From NCBI GenBank assembly GCA_964424555.1, contig CAYRIX010000028.1, positions 1-24,549 of the forward strand: a stretch of 24,549 bases of DNA. Direction: 5' to 3'. Source of the DNA: UMGS172 sp964424555. Lineage in GTDB: Bacteria; Bacillota; Clostridia; Oscillospirales; Acutalibacteraceae. The notes beneath the pieces are model-generated. The model searched no databases, was not told where the DNA came from, and saw only the letters and a list, made by a program, of their open reading frames with translations. Shown here piece after piece: positions 14,511 to 22,383 of this stretch (position 1 is its first letter; every line of letters starts with the position of its first letter). The position numbers were made by a program, and so were the translations under genes.

Positions 14511-16061
14511 ATGTCTAAGGATACACTTTTTGACGGTAATATCGGTATCCTGAACAGCGCTTATTCCGAAATTTTACAGTTTGCAAGGACTAACGGTAAC
14601 ATAACCTATCAAAGGTTCGATTCGTTTTTGCTCAGCAAGGTGAATTTGTTTGCCCTGCCCGAGGATTTTGAGTTTGATGCGCTTAACACTGCTTTGGATG
14701 TTATAATTGATACTCTGCCTGCCATTAAACGAATTTTCGCAAATCCCATTACGCATATAAAGACCTCGTCGCAGATACTCCCTGTCGAGTCGGTAAGGGT
14801 AATAAATAACGAGACCATCGTCCATGCCGCCTCGCACAGCGAGCTTTGGGAAAGCATCACGAAGGACGGCTTAAAGCCGAGGAAGCTGCTGACACAGGAA
14901 AATCAGGATAACTTTGCAACCTATGAAAATATTATTTTCACAAGGGCAGTCGATATGATACTGTCGTTTGTCGGCAAGAACATTGCTCTTTTGAATAATA
15001 TTTTATATGCCAACCGAGACCTGCATTTTAATCTGCTCGAACGAGACAATCATCTGATGTACTTTATGGCCATCGGAAAATTTCATGCGGGCTATGTTCG
15101 GGATTATGCAAAATACCGCACCGTTGCTGAGAACTGCTTGAATAAGGCCTTGTTTATCGACCGTGTTTTGCGTGCTCGTCTGACAAGACCGGTGTACAAG
15201 CACTGTAAAAAGCAGAACAGCTCTCCTGAGCTTAAGAAGACCAATGTTTTCAGAATGGATAAGGAATACAATAAGATATACAGGCTTTTAAAACGGTTCT
15301 CGCAACAGGATTTGGTGCCCGAAAAGGTTGACCGTAGGGTGGAGTTTTCAAAGGATGGGTACTATTTCTACTGTCTGCTTTTGTCGATATTTTCGGTTGG
15401 GCATTTCAATTTCACCTTTCCCGAAGGAAAGGAGCTTGACCTACAAAAGCTTGATGCTACAGCAACCTTTCTGAAATGGAAGCTGAGACTCGAAACAGTC
15501 AGTGTAGAGGCTGTAAGAGCAATAAGTCTTACCTTTTTTAAGGACAAACAGTACCGTGTACTGCTTATCCCTGTGGCTGGTGAGTCCGAGTGTGTGCAGG
15601 TGACAGAGGTGCTTAAGGCTAATGTTAAGGCTGATGAGTATATCCCCATTACCGAGTACGATGTCGGCAACAGTACCGTAAATCTCAGTCTTTATGATAT
15701 CGATTCGTTCCGAAGAATACAGCAGGTGCTTTTAAGAGGAATGATAATGTGTGACGGTACATTTGAAGATTGTCCTTTCTGCGGTGAGCAGTTGAGCAAG
15801 CGAGACGGAGTGTATGAGTGTGAGCTTTGCCGTACAGTGATCGAACGGTCGGTCTGCAGTGAAACCGATGAGGAGTACTACGTAACGAAGATACGTAATT
15901 TCAAGCCCAACTTTAACTCAGATGATTTGGGTAATCGACGTGACAGGATGTCACAGTATCGACAGCTTTCGGAGCTGATGCACTACCGCAATATAACAAG
16001 GCTTGGTCAAAACCTTGAGATCATTTGTCCGAGATGCGGACGGTTGTCGTGCGGCAGATAG
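14511..16061 (+). CDS. DUF2357/McrC-like partner protein with zinc finger
   Basis: A 516-residue soluble protein encoded directly after the AAA+ gene. The first 180 residues resemble the DUF2357/McrC-associated domain: a beta-helix region with IKTSSQILPVESVRVI, then KPRKLLTQENQDNFATYENI (about 122-141; the T-Y-E-N block is typical), then a long helix. The middle is helical (VYKHCKKQNSSP, KEYNKIYRLLKRFSQQ). The C-terminus has a C-x2-C-x12-C-x2-C ribbon (C421, C424, C437, C440) and a final CPRCGRLSC. No PD-(D/E)xK nuclease motif was found, unlike true McrC. GAGG at 14500-14503 supports the ATG at 14511. The TTG at 14505 would add two codons. It probably acts with the AAA+ protein; the family assignment is moderate. 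Confidence 0.65.
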   Translation: MSKDTLFDGNIGILNSAYSEILQFARTNGNITYQRFDSFLLSKVNLFALPEDFEFDALNTALDVIIDTLPAIKRIFANPITHIKTSSQILPVESVRVINNETIVHAASHSELWESITKDGLKPRKLLTQENQDNFATYENIIFTRAVDMILSFVGKNIALLNNILYANRDLHFNLLERDNHLMYFMAIGKFHAGYVRDYAKYRTVAENCLNKALFIDRVLRARLTRPVYKHCKKQNSSPELKKTNVFRMDKEYNKIYRLLKRFSQQDLVPEKVDRRVEFSKDGYYFYCLLLSIFSVGHFNFTFPEGKELDLQKLDATATFLKWKLRLETVSVEAVRAISLTFFKDKQYRVLLIPVAGESECVQVTEVLKANVKADEYIPITEYDVGNSTVNLSLYDIDSFRRIQQVLLRGMIMCDGTFEDCPFCGEQLSKRDGVYECELCRTVIERSVCSETDEEYYVTKIRNFKPNFNSDDLGNRRDRMSQYRQLSELMHYRNITRLGQNLEIICPRCGRLSCGR

Positions 16062-16080
16062 AGGATAAGGAGCTATTGCG

Positions 16081-16935
16081 TTGAAAAATGTACTGTGTTG
16101 TTTAGTTTTGATTATTATATTGTTCTCGGGTCTGACATTTAATGTGTCGGCACAAAATACTCGTGCTGTTCAGCAAAGTACGTACCAGATAACCGAGCTT
16201 CGGGCAGGCGGCGGCAGTGGCGGTGGCGGCTCAGGCAGCCGTGGCTTAGGCCGACGCATTTCAAGAGGAATACGACGTTCCTTCAAGAAGCTGTTCGGCG
16301 GCGAAACGCTTCAGGTATACGATTATATCGTCTGTGCTTTTGGGATTATTATAATACCTGTTTCTTTTGTATATTCAGTATTTTTGTCAGTGCGATGCAT
16401 TTACAGAAAACACAAGCGTATACATGCTACTAAGGATATGCTGGAGAAATTATCAAATTCTGACAATGCTTGGAAATATGACAAGCTGATTGAACGTGTG
16501 ACAAAGTCATATTTCGCCATACAAAAGGCTTGGACAAAGGATAGCATGGAATCGGTTAGGCAGTATATGTCGAATGAACTGTTTGAAGAGTTTCAGCAAA
16601 AGCTTGATGCTATGAAAAAGCACAACGAACGCAATGTTCTTAAAAGCATAAAGCTTAATAAGTATTATGCGGCCGCAGTGAAAGACAGCCCTGAAGATGA
16701 GTTTGACTGTGTTTGGTTCTATATAGGTGGCAGCATGGTGGACTATATTTATAATTTTGAAATGAAAAAGATCACTCAAGGGAATACCAAAACACAGCAT
16801 TTTGTTGAGTATTGGAAATTTGTCCGCAACGAGTTGGGTGATTGGGTGCTTGCGAAGATAGTTCAGGAGAACGACAGAAAGAATCTGCCGTTTCATGATG
16901 AACAATATGTTAGGAGACGCTATGGACTTTTTTGA
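16081..16935 (+). CDS. Tim44-like domain membrane protein (TTG start)
   Basis: This 284-residue protein has a signal peptide (1-25, ending VSAQ), a Gly-rich stretch (about 43-53), a basic segment (RGLGRRISRGIRRSFKK), a membrane helix (about 82-107) and a Tim44-like domain (about 137-270; KSYFAIQKAWTKDSMESVRQ, FEEFQQKLDAMKKHNERNVL, and a beta-rich end with YWKFVRNELGDWVLAKI). Tim44-like domains bind membranes or protein partners in mitochondria and bacteria. The bacterial function is not settled. The start is TTG, fixed by AAGGAG at 16067-16072, eight bases upstream; no nearby ATG would keep the signal peptide. It lies 19 bases after the partner gene and overlaps the nitroreductase start by 14 bases. 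It would place a sensor or adaptor at the membrane beside the AAA+ protein (inference). Confidence 0.78.
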   Translation: MKNVLCCLVLIIILFSGLTFNVSAQNTRAVQQSTYQITELRAGGGSGGGGSGSRGLGRRISRGIRRSFKKLFGGETLQVYDYIVCAFGIIIIPVSFVYSVFLSVRCIYRKHKRIHATKDMLEKLSNSDNAWKYDKLIERVTKSYFAIQKAWTKDSMESVRQYMSNELFEEFQQKLDAMKKHNERNVLKSIKLNKYYAAAVKDSPEDEFDCVWFYIGGSMVDYIYNFEMKKITQGNTKTQHFVEYWKFVRNELGDWVLAKIVQENDRKNLPFHDEQYVRRRYGLF

Positions 16936-17455
16936 AATTGCTAAAAACAGACAGTCTTGCCGAAAATATGACCCCACACGTGCAGTGGAGGACGAAAAGC
17001 TTGAGGCGATACTCAAGGTCGCACGGCTTTCGCCGTCGGCCTGCAACGGTCAGCCGTATCACATCACCGTATGCGAGGGTGAGGCGGCTAAAAAGGTCGC
17101 AAAGGCAACCCAAGGAATGGGAATGAACCGTTTTTCTTCTGATGCTCCCGTTATGCTGGTCATTTCTGAGGAGCCTTACGTCAAAACAGCGGCATTCGGC
17201 TCAAAAATCAAGGGTAACGATTACCGTTCGATAGATATCGGCATTTTAGCCGCATATATCACTGCCGAGGCCACCGCACAAGGGCTTTCGACCTGCATTT
17301 TGGGTTGGTTTAACGATAAGGATATCCGTGAGATATGTGGACTTTCACAACCCGTGCGCTTGGTTATAACGCTTGGCTATGCCGCTCCTGACGATAAACT
17401 GCGTGAGAAAAAGCGTAAGAGTACAGAGGAGTTAGTGACTTATATTAAGGATTGA
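16922..17455 (+). CDS. FMN-dependent nitroreductase family protein
   Basis: This 177-residue NAD(P)H:FMN oxidoreductase-type protein has the family's N-terminal FFEIAKNRQSCRKYDP (R-x-S-x-R FMN-phosphate site), SPSACNGQPYHITV (FMN contacts), SIDIGILAAYITAEATAQGL (helix) and CGLSQPVRLVITLGYA. It is shorter than typical homodimeric nitroreductases (about 200-220). The start at 16922 is supported by AGGAG at 16912-16916 and the family's usual N-terminus; an in-frame ATG at 16895 has no good ribosome site. It overlaps the Tim44-like gene by 14 bases and precedes a lipoprotein by 21, so it sits in the operon, but the substrate and its link to the AAA+ module are unknown. Confidence 0.87.
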   Translation: MDFFEIAKNRQSCRKYDPTRAVEDEKLEAILKVARLSPSACNGQPYHITVCEGEAAKKVAKATQGMGMNRFSSDAPVMLVISEEPYVKTAAFGSKIKGNDYRSIDIGILAAYITAEATAQGLSTCILGWFNDKDIREICGLSQPVRLVITLGYAAPDDKLREKKRKSTEELVTYIKD

Positions 17456-17476
17456 GCTAAAAAAGGAGTATTCTTT

Positions 17477-18040
17477 ATGACCAAACGGATTTTCGCATTG
17501 CTTCTGACGGTTACGATTTGCGTGTTGGCTGTTGGCTGTTCCGAGGAATACACGGTCGACTATGATGCCATGCCAAAGGAAGAGGCAACGGTACGTAGAG
17601 TGGCTGACAAGGCGTTGACGGAAAAGTTCGGGTTTGATGATTTCACATATTGTAAGATAGAAATTGAAAACGATGCCGAGGATAAGCTTCAGACTGTGTC
17701 CTATAAGCTTGAGATGTTCGGATATCCAACGGCTGAGGACTATACCGTCAAGCTCGGCGCCGACGGCACGGTTCAATCGGTTGAGGGTGACAGCGTCGGT
17801 GAGTATTCCTGCTTTATATCAGAGGTGACCGAAAAAGATATGAAAAGAGCGGCAAAGGCATTAGACGAAAAGCTGGGCTGGGGTGAAGACCCCGATTACT
17901 TTTTGCGGGTCGACGACAACGGAGATCTGTATTTGAAGTATTATAGAGAATATCAGATGTATGTCATGTATGCCGACCGAGGTTGTGTTGAGGAGACCAA
18001 CACGGTGTCACGTGAAGAGCTTGTGTGTGAAAAGCCGTAG
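17477..18040 (+). CDS. Putative lipoprotein
   Basis: This 187-residue protein has a lipoprotein signal peptide: MTKR, hydrophobic core, and lipobox L-A-V-G-C with Cys21 as the lipidated residue. The mature part is acidic (EDEWKS-type composition, e.g. EKFGFDDFTYCKIEIENDAED) with a two-lobe alternation of beta strands and helices and no cysteine-rich or catalytic motif I recognise. It should be anchored on the outer face of the membrane. AGGAG at 17464-17468 sets the start. It is the last gene before a strong terminator at 18067. Its function is unknown. Confidence 0.8.
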   Translation: MTKRIFALLLTVTICVLAVGCSEEYTVDYDAMPKEEATVRRVADKALTEKFGFDDFTYCKIEIENDAEDKLQTVSYKLEMFGYPTAEDYTVKLGADGTVQSVEGDSVGEYSCFISEVTEKDMKRAAKALDEKLGWGEDPDYFLRVDDNGDLYLKYYREYQMYVMYADRGCVEETNTVSREELVCEKP

Positions 18041-18066
18041 ATATTTAGTGCTTTTTATATGGAAAC

Positions 18067-18100
18067 AAAGCGGACTTGTGTTCAACACAAGTCCGCTTTT
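18067..18100. terminator. Bidirectional terminator between lipoprotein and proC
   Basis: A 15-bp perfect stem, AAAGCGGACTTGTGT with ACACAAGTCCGCTTT (18067-18081, 18085-18099), has a TCA loop and a T-rich plus-strand tail. It also ends the minus-strand proC transcript. Confidence 0.9.
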
Positions 18101-18104
18101 ATGT

Positions 18105-18905
18105 TTATTTTTTTCCAAGCTCTTGGGTGCGACGGAATGAGGCGTTTACGGCCTTTTGAACAATGCCGTTAAGGTCGTCGGCATCGAGTGATTTTACTCC
18201 CTCAATGGTACTGCCACCGGGGGAACAGACGTTTACTTTAAGCGTCTCGGGGTCTACACCTGTATCACGTACCATTTTGCCTGAGCCCAAAACGGTCTGT
18301 GCGGCTAATTTCAGCGCAGTTTCCTTGGAAAGTCCCGCCTTCACACCGCCGTCGGCAAGCGCTTCGATAAACATATAGCAAAAAGCAGGTCCGCAACCCG
18401 AAACAGCCGTTGCGGCATCGAAAAGGCTTTCGTCAATAAAGTCGCAAACACCTGCAAGCCGCATTGAATCAAGGAAGATCGAAACATCACCGTCGGACAC
18501 AAGCTCATTTTTACAGTAAAGTATCATACCGCTTTCCACCGCCGCAGGGGTGTTGGGCATAATTCGGATAACGGGGTAGTCACCGCACAGAAGTTCACAG
18601 ACGGTTTGGAGTGTCACACCTGCCGCCATGGAGACCAGCACAAAATGCTCCTTACGGTTTTTGAGTGCACCCTTAAGCGGCTCCAAAACCGAAGCCAAAG
18701 CCTGCGGTTTTACACCTAAAAATATAAGGTCACAGGTCGTGACGATTTCCTCATTGGTGGAGGCGGTGGCGTTCAGTTCCTTTGCTACGGTGTTTAATTT
18801 GTTTTGGTCGTAATCGGAAAGATAAACGGAATGCTCCGTTTTTGCGGCGGCCTTAGCCAAGGTTCCGCCCATATTTCCGCATCCGATAAATCCAATTTTG
18901 CTCAT
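18105..18905 (-). CDS. proC: Pyrroline-5-carboxylate reductase
   Basis: This 266-residue enzyme reduces 1-pyrroline-5-carboxylate to proline with NAD(P)H, the last step of proline synthesis. Seen are the Rossmann motif GFIGCGNMGGTLAKAA (near the N-terminus), the strand and loop ILYCKNELVSDG, the catalytic-domain helix AVSGCGPAFCYMFIEALADGG and the signature SPGGSTIEGVKSL near the C-terminus. The length is normal (about 260-280). The start at 18905 has AAAGGA six bases upstream; an in-frame ATG at 18920 has no good site. It is downstream of proA, separated by 70 bases that hold an imperfect palindrome. Confidence 0.95.
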   Translation of the reverse strand: MSKIGFIGCGNMGGTLAKAAAKTEHSVYLSDYDQNKLNTVAKELNATASTNEEIVTTCDLIFLGVKPQALASVLEPLKGALKNRKEHFVLVSMAAGVTLQTVCELLCGDYPVIRIMPNTPAAVESGMILYCKNELVSDGDVSIFLDSMRLAGVCDFIDESLFDAATAVSGCGPAFCYMFIEALADGGVKAGLSKETALKLAAQTVLGSGKMVRDTGVDPETLKVNVCSPGGSTIEGVKSLDADDLNGIVQKAVNASFRRTQELGKK

Positions 18906-18943
18906 AGAATTTCCTTTCATCCCTCACGCAAAAAGGGGAGTGC

Positions 18944-18965
18944 GGACAGTCGAGGACGCCTGTCC
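18944..18965. repeat. Imperfect palindrome between proA and proC
   Basis: GGACAG (18944-18949) and CTGTCC (18960-18965) flank TCGAGGACGC, which itself holds GAGGAC/GTCC-like partial symmetry. Similar short GC palindromes occur as dispersed intergenic repeats in gut Clostridia (from memory, not checked). Only one copy is seen here. Confidence 0.45.
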
Positions 18966-18975
18966 CTACAATTTG

Positions 18976-20232
18976 TTATCTTATCTGTCCGTTTCCGCTG
19001 ATAATATATTTGTAAGAGGTCAGCTCTTTAAGTCCCATAGGGCCACGGGCATGTAGCTTTTGGGTCGAAATACCCATCTCGCACCCTAAACCGAACTCGC
19101 CGCCGTCGGTGAATCGGGTTGATACGTTGTGATACACGGCGGCACTGTCGATAAGCAGGGTAAAGAGGTTGGCGTTAGTCTCATTTTCGGTCACGATACA
19201 TTCGCTGTGACCCGTTGAATGTGCCGAAATGTGGGCTATTGCCTCTTGGACACTGTCGACTACCTTGACCCCGAGGATGTAATCCAAAAACTCGGTATCA
19301 AAATCGGTGTCAGTGGCAGGTGTGCCATCGATCACCTTGGCGGCTTTCTTATCTAAACGCAGTTCAACAGGTACAAGGCTCTTAGTTTTTCGGTCATCGA
19401 CCAAGCGAGTTTTTATCAGCGGCAACACCTTTTCGGCGATGCTCTTGTGTACCAGACAGACTTCGGCGGCATTGCAGACCGAGGGGCGGCTGGTCTTGGC
19501 ATTTTCAATTATGTTGAGAGCTTTTTCAATATCAGCAAACTCGTCAATATAAACATGGCAGATGCCCGTGCCCGTTTCAATGCAGGGCACCTTGGCATTC
19601 AGGACGCAGGAACGGATAAGTCCCGCACCTCCTCGGGGGATAAGCATATCGACAAGGCCGATGGCCGTCATAAGGTCGGTTGCACTCTGCCTTGTCGTGT
19701 CTGTCACAAGCGATACGGCATCCTCGGGCAGACCGGCGGCTTTCACACCCTCACGCAGAGCCTTGGCGATAGCTATATTGGAGTTTATGGCCTCTTTTCC
19801 GCCTCTCAAAACACACACATTGCCTGCTTTAATGCTCAAAGCAGCGGCATCCGAGGTGACATTGGGTCGGCTTTCGTATATCATGGCAAGCAACCCCAAA
19901 GGCACCGAAACCTTGCGGATTTGAAGACCGTTGGGGCGCTCGACCGTGGATAGGGTCGTGCCCAACGGGTCGGGCAGTTTGGTTACGTCAACCACCGCAT
20001 CAGCCATAGCGTAGATGCGCTCTCGAGTTAAGGTCAATCGGTCGAGCATAACAGGGGATATTTTATCCCTTGCGTTTTCTATATCCAAAGCATTGACCTT
20101 GATTATCTCATCACAATGCTTTTTAAGACTCTCCGCCATGCACAGCAATGCGTTGTTTCGCTGCTCGCTACTCGAAGCGGCAAGTATTGCTTTTTGGCTT
20201 TTGGCTTTTTGCAGTATTTCTAAAGTTGTCAT
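18976..20232 (-). CDS. proA: Gamma-glutamyl phosphate reductase
   Basis: This 418-residue enzyme of the aldehyde dehydrogenase superfamily makes glutamate-5-semialdehyde from gamma-glutamyl phosphate with NADPH, the second step of proline synthesis. Features include the N-terminal QRNNALLCMAESLKK, the NAD-binding-side GLLAMIYESRPNVTSDAAAL, the RGGKEAINSN block, IETGTGICHVYIDE, the catalytic cysteine in SVCNAAEVCLVH, and the C-terminal ASTRFTDGGEFGLG-type segment (VSTRFTDGGEFGLGCEMGIS) and ARGPMGL. The length equals the family norm. The start at 20232 overlaps proB by ATGA and has AAGGA eight bases upstream; a longer in-frame reading into proB is not supported. Confidence 0.96.
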   Translation of the reverse strand: MTTLEILQKAKSQKAILAASSSEQRNNALLCMAESLKKHCDEIIKVNALDIENARDKISPVMLDRLTLTRERIYAMADAVVDVTKLPDPLGTTLSTVERPNGLQIRKVSVPLGLLAMIYESRPNVTSDAAALSIKAGNVCVLRGGKEAINSNIAIAKALREGVKAAGLPEDAVSLVTDTTRQSATDLMTAIGLVDMLIPRGGAGLIRSCVLNAKVPCIETGTGICHVYIDEFADIEKALNIIENAKTSRPSVCNAAEVCLVHKSIAEKVLPLIKTRLVDDRKTKSLVPVELRLDKKAAKVIDGTPATDTDFDTEFLDYILGVKVVDSVQEAIAHISAHSTGHSECIVTENETNANLFTLLIDSAAVYHNVSTRFTDGGEFGLGCEMGISTQKLHARGPMGLKELTSYKYIISGNGQIR

Positions 20233-21002
20233 TTTGCGGTCCTTCCAAAAAATCTTGTTCCGACAGAAACACCTTCGCAAATATCATATAACGCCTCGGG
20301 GTCGTTGCCATCGGTTATAACCATATCTATGCCCTCGTTCATACAGGTTGCGGCGGCTCTGATCTTGGTCTGCATTCCGCCGGTGCCAAGTGAAGAGCCT
20401 GCACCGCCTCCGAGTGCTATTATCTTGTCGGTAATCTCATAAACCTCGGATATCAGCTCGGCTGAAGCGTCCTTGTGGGGGTCGGCGGTGTAAAGACCTT
20501 TGATGTCGGAGAGCAATATCAAAAGATCGGCGTTGGCCTCGACCGCAACGATGGCGGCAAGTGTGTCGTTATCGCCAACCTTTATCTCGTCGGTTGAAAC
20601 AGTGTCATTTTCGTTGATGATCGGCATGACACCTAATTCGAGCAAGCGGTTGAGCGTGTTGCAGAAGTTATGGCTGCGTGTTTCATCCGAGAGGTCACTT
20701 CCTGTCAGCAGTATCTGTGCAATAATGTGGCCGTACTCCGAAAACTCCTTGTCGTATATGTACATCAGTTCACATTGACCTATGGCAGCGGCCGCCTGCT
20801 TGGTCGGCATATCCTGCGGTTTTTCACGTAGTCCCAGCTTGCCGACACCCATACCGATAGCGCCCGAGGATACAAGTATCAGTTCGTGGCCTGCATTTTT
20901 AAGATCACTTAAAACACGGCAGAGCTTTTCAACGTGGCGTATGTTCAAGTTTCCTGTTTTGTGGGTCAGCGTTGAGGTGCCGACCTTTACTACTATTCTC
21001 AT
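20229..21002 (-). CDS. proB: Glutamate 5-kinase without PUA domain
   Basis: This 257-residue amino-acid kinase phosphorylates glutamate with ATP, the first and normally feedback-inhibited step of proline synthesis. The kinase core is complete: VKVGTSTL at the start, SSGAIGMG (46-53), LLTGSD, INENDTVS (about 129-136), the nucleotide-site GDNDTLAA and LSDIKGLYTADP, and the C-terminal GTGGMQTKI. Bacterial ProB often has about 370 residues with a C-terminal PUA domain. That domain is absent here, as in some Firmicutes. It is first in proB-proA-proC with a TTGCAA-17-TATAAT promoter, and its stop overlaps proA by four bases. Confidence 0.95.
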   Translation of the reverse strand: MRIVVKVGTSTLTHKTGNLNIRHVEKLCRVLSDLKNAGHELILVSSGAIGMGVGKLGLREKPQDMPTKQAAAAIGQCELMYIYDKEFSEYGHIIAQILLTGSDLSDETRSHNFCNTLNRLLELGVMPIINENDTVSTDEIKVGDNDTLAAIVAVEANADLLILLSDIKGLYTADPHKDASAELISEVYEITDKIIALGGGAGSSLGTGGMQTKIRAAATCMNEGIDMVITDGNDPEALYDICEGVSVGTRFFGRTAK

Positions 21003-21050
21003 TTTAAAAACCTCGCTTAATATCGAGAATAAATATTTATATACACATAC

Positions 21051-21079
21051 ATTATAATAGTGAAGCTTGATTCTTGCAA
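21051..21079 (-). promoter_or_regulatory. Promoter of proBA(C)
   Basis: On the minus strand: TTGCAA (21079-21074), 17 bases, TATAAT (21056-21051), about 48 bases before proB. I see no T-box or known riboswitch in the leader. Confidence 0.78.
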
Positions 21080-21133
21080 GTTAAATATGTATAAAGTTCG
21101 ATAATTTTACGGACAGTTCAGAGTTTCTGTCTA

Positions 21134-21162
21134 TTGCAATTTTGAAATAAGTGTGCTAAAAT
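21134..21162 (+). promoter_or_regulatory. Promoter of decarboxylase beta gene
   Basis: TTGCAA (21134-21139), 17 bases, TAAAAT (21157-21162). Divergent from the proB promoter, with about 55 bases between the two -35 boxes. Confidence 0.72.
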
Positions 21163-21204
21163 ATTACGGATGTATGAACAATATTCATTTAGGAGGTTGT
21201 TTTT

Positions 21205-22368
21205 GTGGACAAGTTTGAAATACTGTGGAAAAACTTAGGCGATTTTTCATGGGGCAATGTAGTTATGCTACTTATCGGTGCCCTTTTGATATTCCTCGCT
21301 ATTAAAAAAGAAATGGAGCCGACTTTGCTGTTGCCTATGGGCTTTGGCACGTTGCTTGTCAACATCCCCGGTGCTGACGTTATTGCAAAAAAGGTAGTTA
21401 ACCTTGTAGGCCTTGGTGGAGAAACCGTCGAGATTGTTGAAGAGGGCGGTGCATTGACGACGCTCTATAATGCAGGTATCGCCAACGAACTGTTCCCGTT
21501 GCTTCTGTTTATCGGTATCGGTGCTATGATCGACTTCGGCCCGTTGCTTTCAAACCCCAAGCTTATGCTATTCGGTGCGGCGGCTCAGTTCGGCATATTC
21601 TTTACCTATTTTATGGCACGTATGTTCTTCCCAAATGTCGATGCGGCTTCTATTGCCATCATCGGTGCGGCTGACGGTCCTACATCTATTGCCGTTGCTA
21701 ACACCTTGGGCTCGGGCTATGTCGGTGCTATTACCGTTGCGGCATATTCATATATGGCTCTTGTACCCATTATTCAGCCGCCCGTTATCAAGCTGCTTAC
21801 GACCAAAAAAGAACGTCTTATCCGTATGCCTTACGAGCAGAAGAGTGTTTCTAAGCTCACCCGTATTATGTTCCCCATCATTATCACTGTTGTTGTTTCG
21901 GCCATTATTCCTCAGGCAACCGGTCTTATCGGTTTCTTAATGTTTGGTAACCTCATTCGTGAATGCGGTGTGCTTGATTCACTTTCCGAGACTGCACAGA
22001 AGGTGCTGGCTAACCTTGTTACCATATTCCTCGGCATTTCGGTTGCATTCAATATGACTGCTGATAAGTTCTTAAAGCCCGATACTCTGCTCATTATGGG
22101 ACTTGGTCTTGTAGCATTTATTGTTGATACTGCAGGCGGTGTTCTGTTTGCTAAGTTCCTCAATCTATTCTTAAAGAAGAAGATCAATCCCATGATCGGT
22201 GCTGCCGGTATTTCGGCATTCCCGATGTCGGGCCGTATCGTACACAAGATGGGACTTAAAGAGGATCCCCAGAACTTCCTTTTGATGCATTCAATAGGTG
22301 TAAACGTTTCGGGACAGATCGCCTCGGTCATTGCAGGCGGTATTATCCTCAACTTCTTTGCTGCTTAA
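21205..22368 (+). CDS. Na+-translocating decarboxylase beta subunit (OadB/GcdB type)
   Basis: This 387-residue integral membrane protein is of the sodium-ion-translocating decarboxylase beta family, which uses decarboxylation of a biotin-bound carboxylate to pump Na+. Its many hydrophobic segments, the ADGPTSI motif (D157 in IIGAADGPT, the site of the essential Asp of Klebsiella OadB), a middle re-entrant NELFPLLLFIGIGAMIDFGP, and the C-terminal GVNVSGQIAS are diagnostic. The start is GTG at 21205, set by AGGAGG at 21191-21196. It is followed by a small subunit. No carboxyltransferase (alpha) or biotin carrier is in the window, so the substrate (oxaloacetate, methylmalonyl-CoA, glutaconyl-CoA) cannot be decided. 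Confidence 0.93.
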   Translation: MDKFEILWKNLGDFSWGNVVMLLIGALLIFLAIKKEMEPTLLLPMGFGTLLVNIPGADVIAKKVVNLVGLGGETVEIVEEGGALTTLYNAGIANELFPLLLFIGIGAMIDFGPLLSNPKLMLFGAAAQFGIFFTYFMARMFFPNVDAASIAIIGAADGPTSIAVANTLGSGYVGAITVAAYSYMALVPIIQPPVIKLLTTKKERLIRMPYEQKSVSKLTRIMFPIIITVVVSAIIPQATGLIGFLMFGNLIRECGVLDSLSETAQKVLANLVTIFLGISVAFNMTADKFLKPDTLLIMGLGLVAFIVDTAGGVLFAKFLNLFLKKKINPMIGAAGISAFPMSGRIVHKMGLKEDPQNFLLMHSIGVNVSGQIASVIAGGIILNFFAA

Positions 22369-22383
22369 AGGGAGGAAAGAGAT

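Noticed and set aside
11857..16061. Classical McrBC restriction system
   Set aside because: The AAA+ protein has a large membrane domain instead of a DNA-binding N-domain, and the partner shows no nuclease motif.
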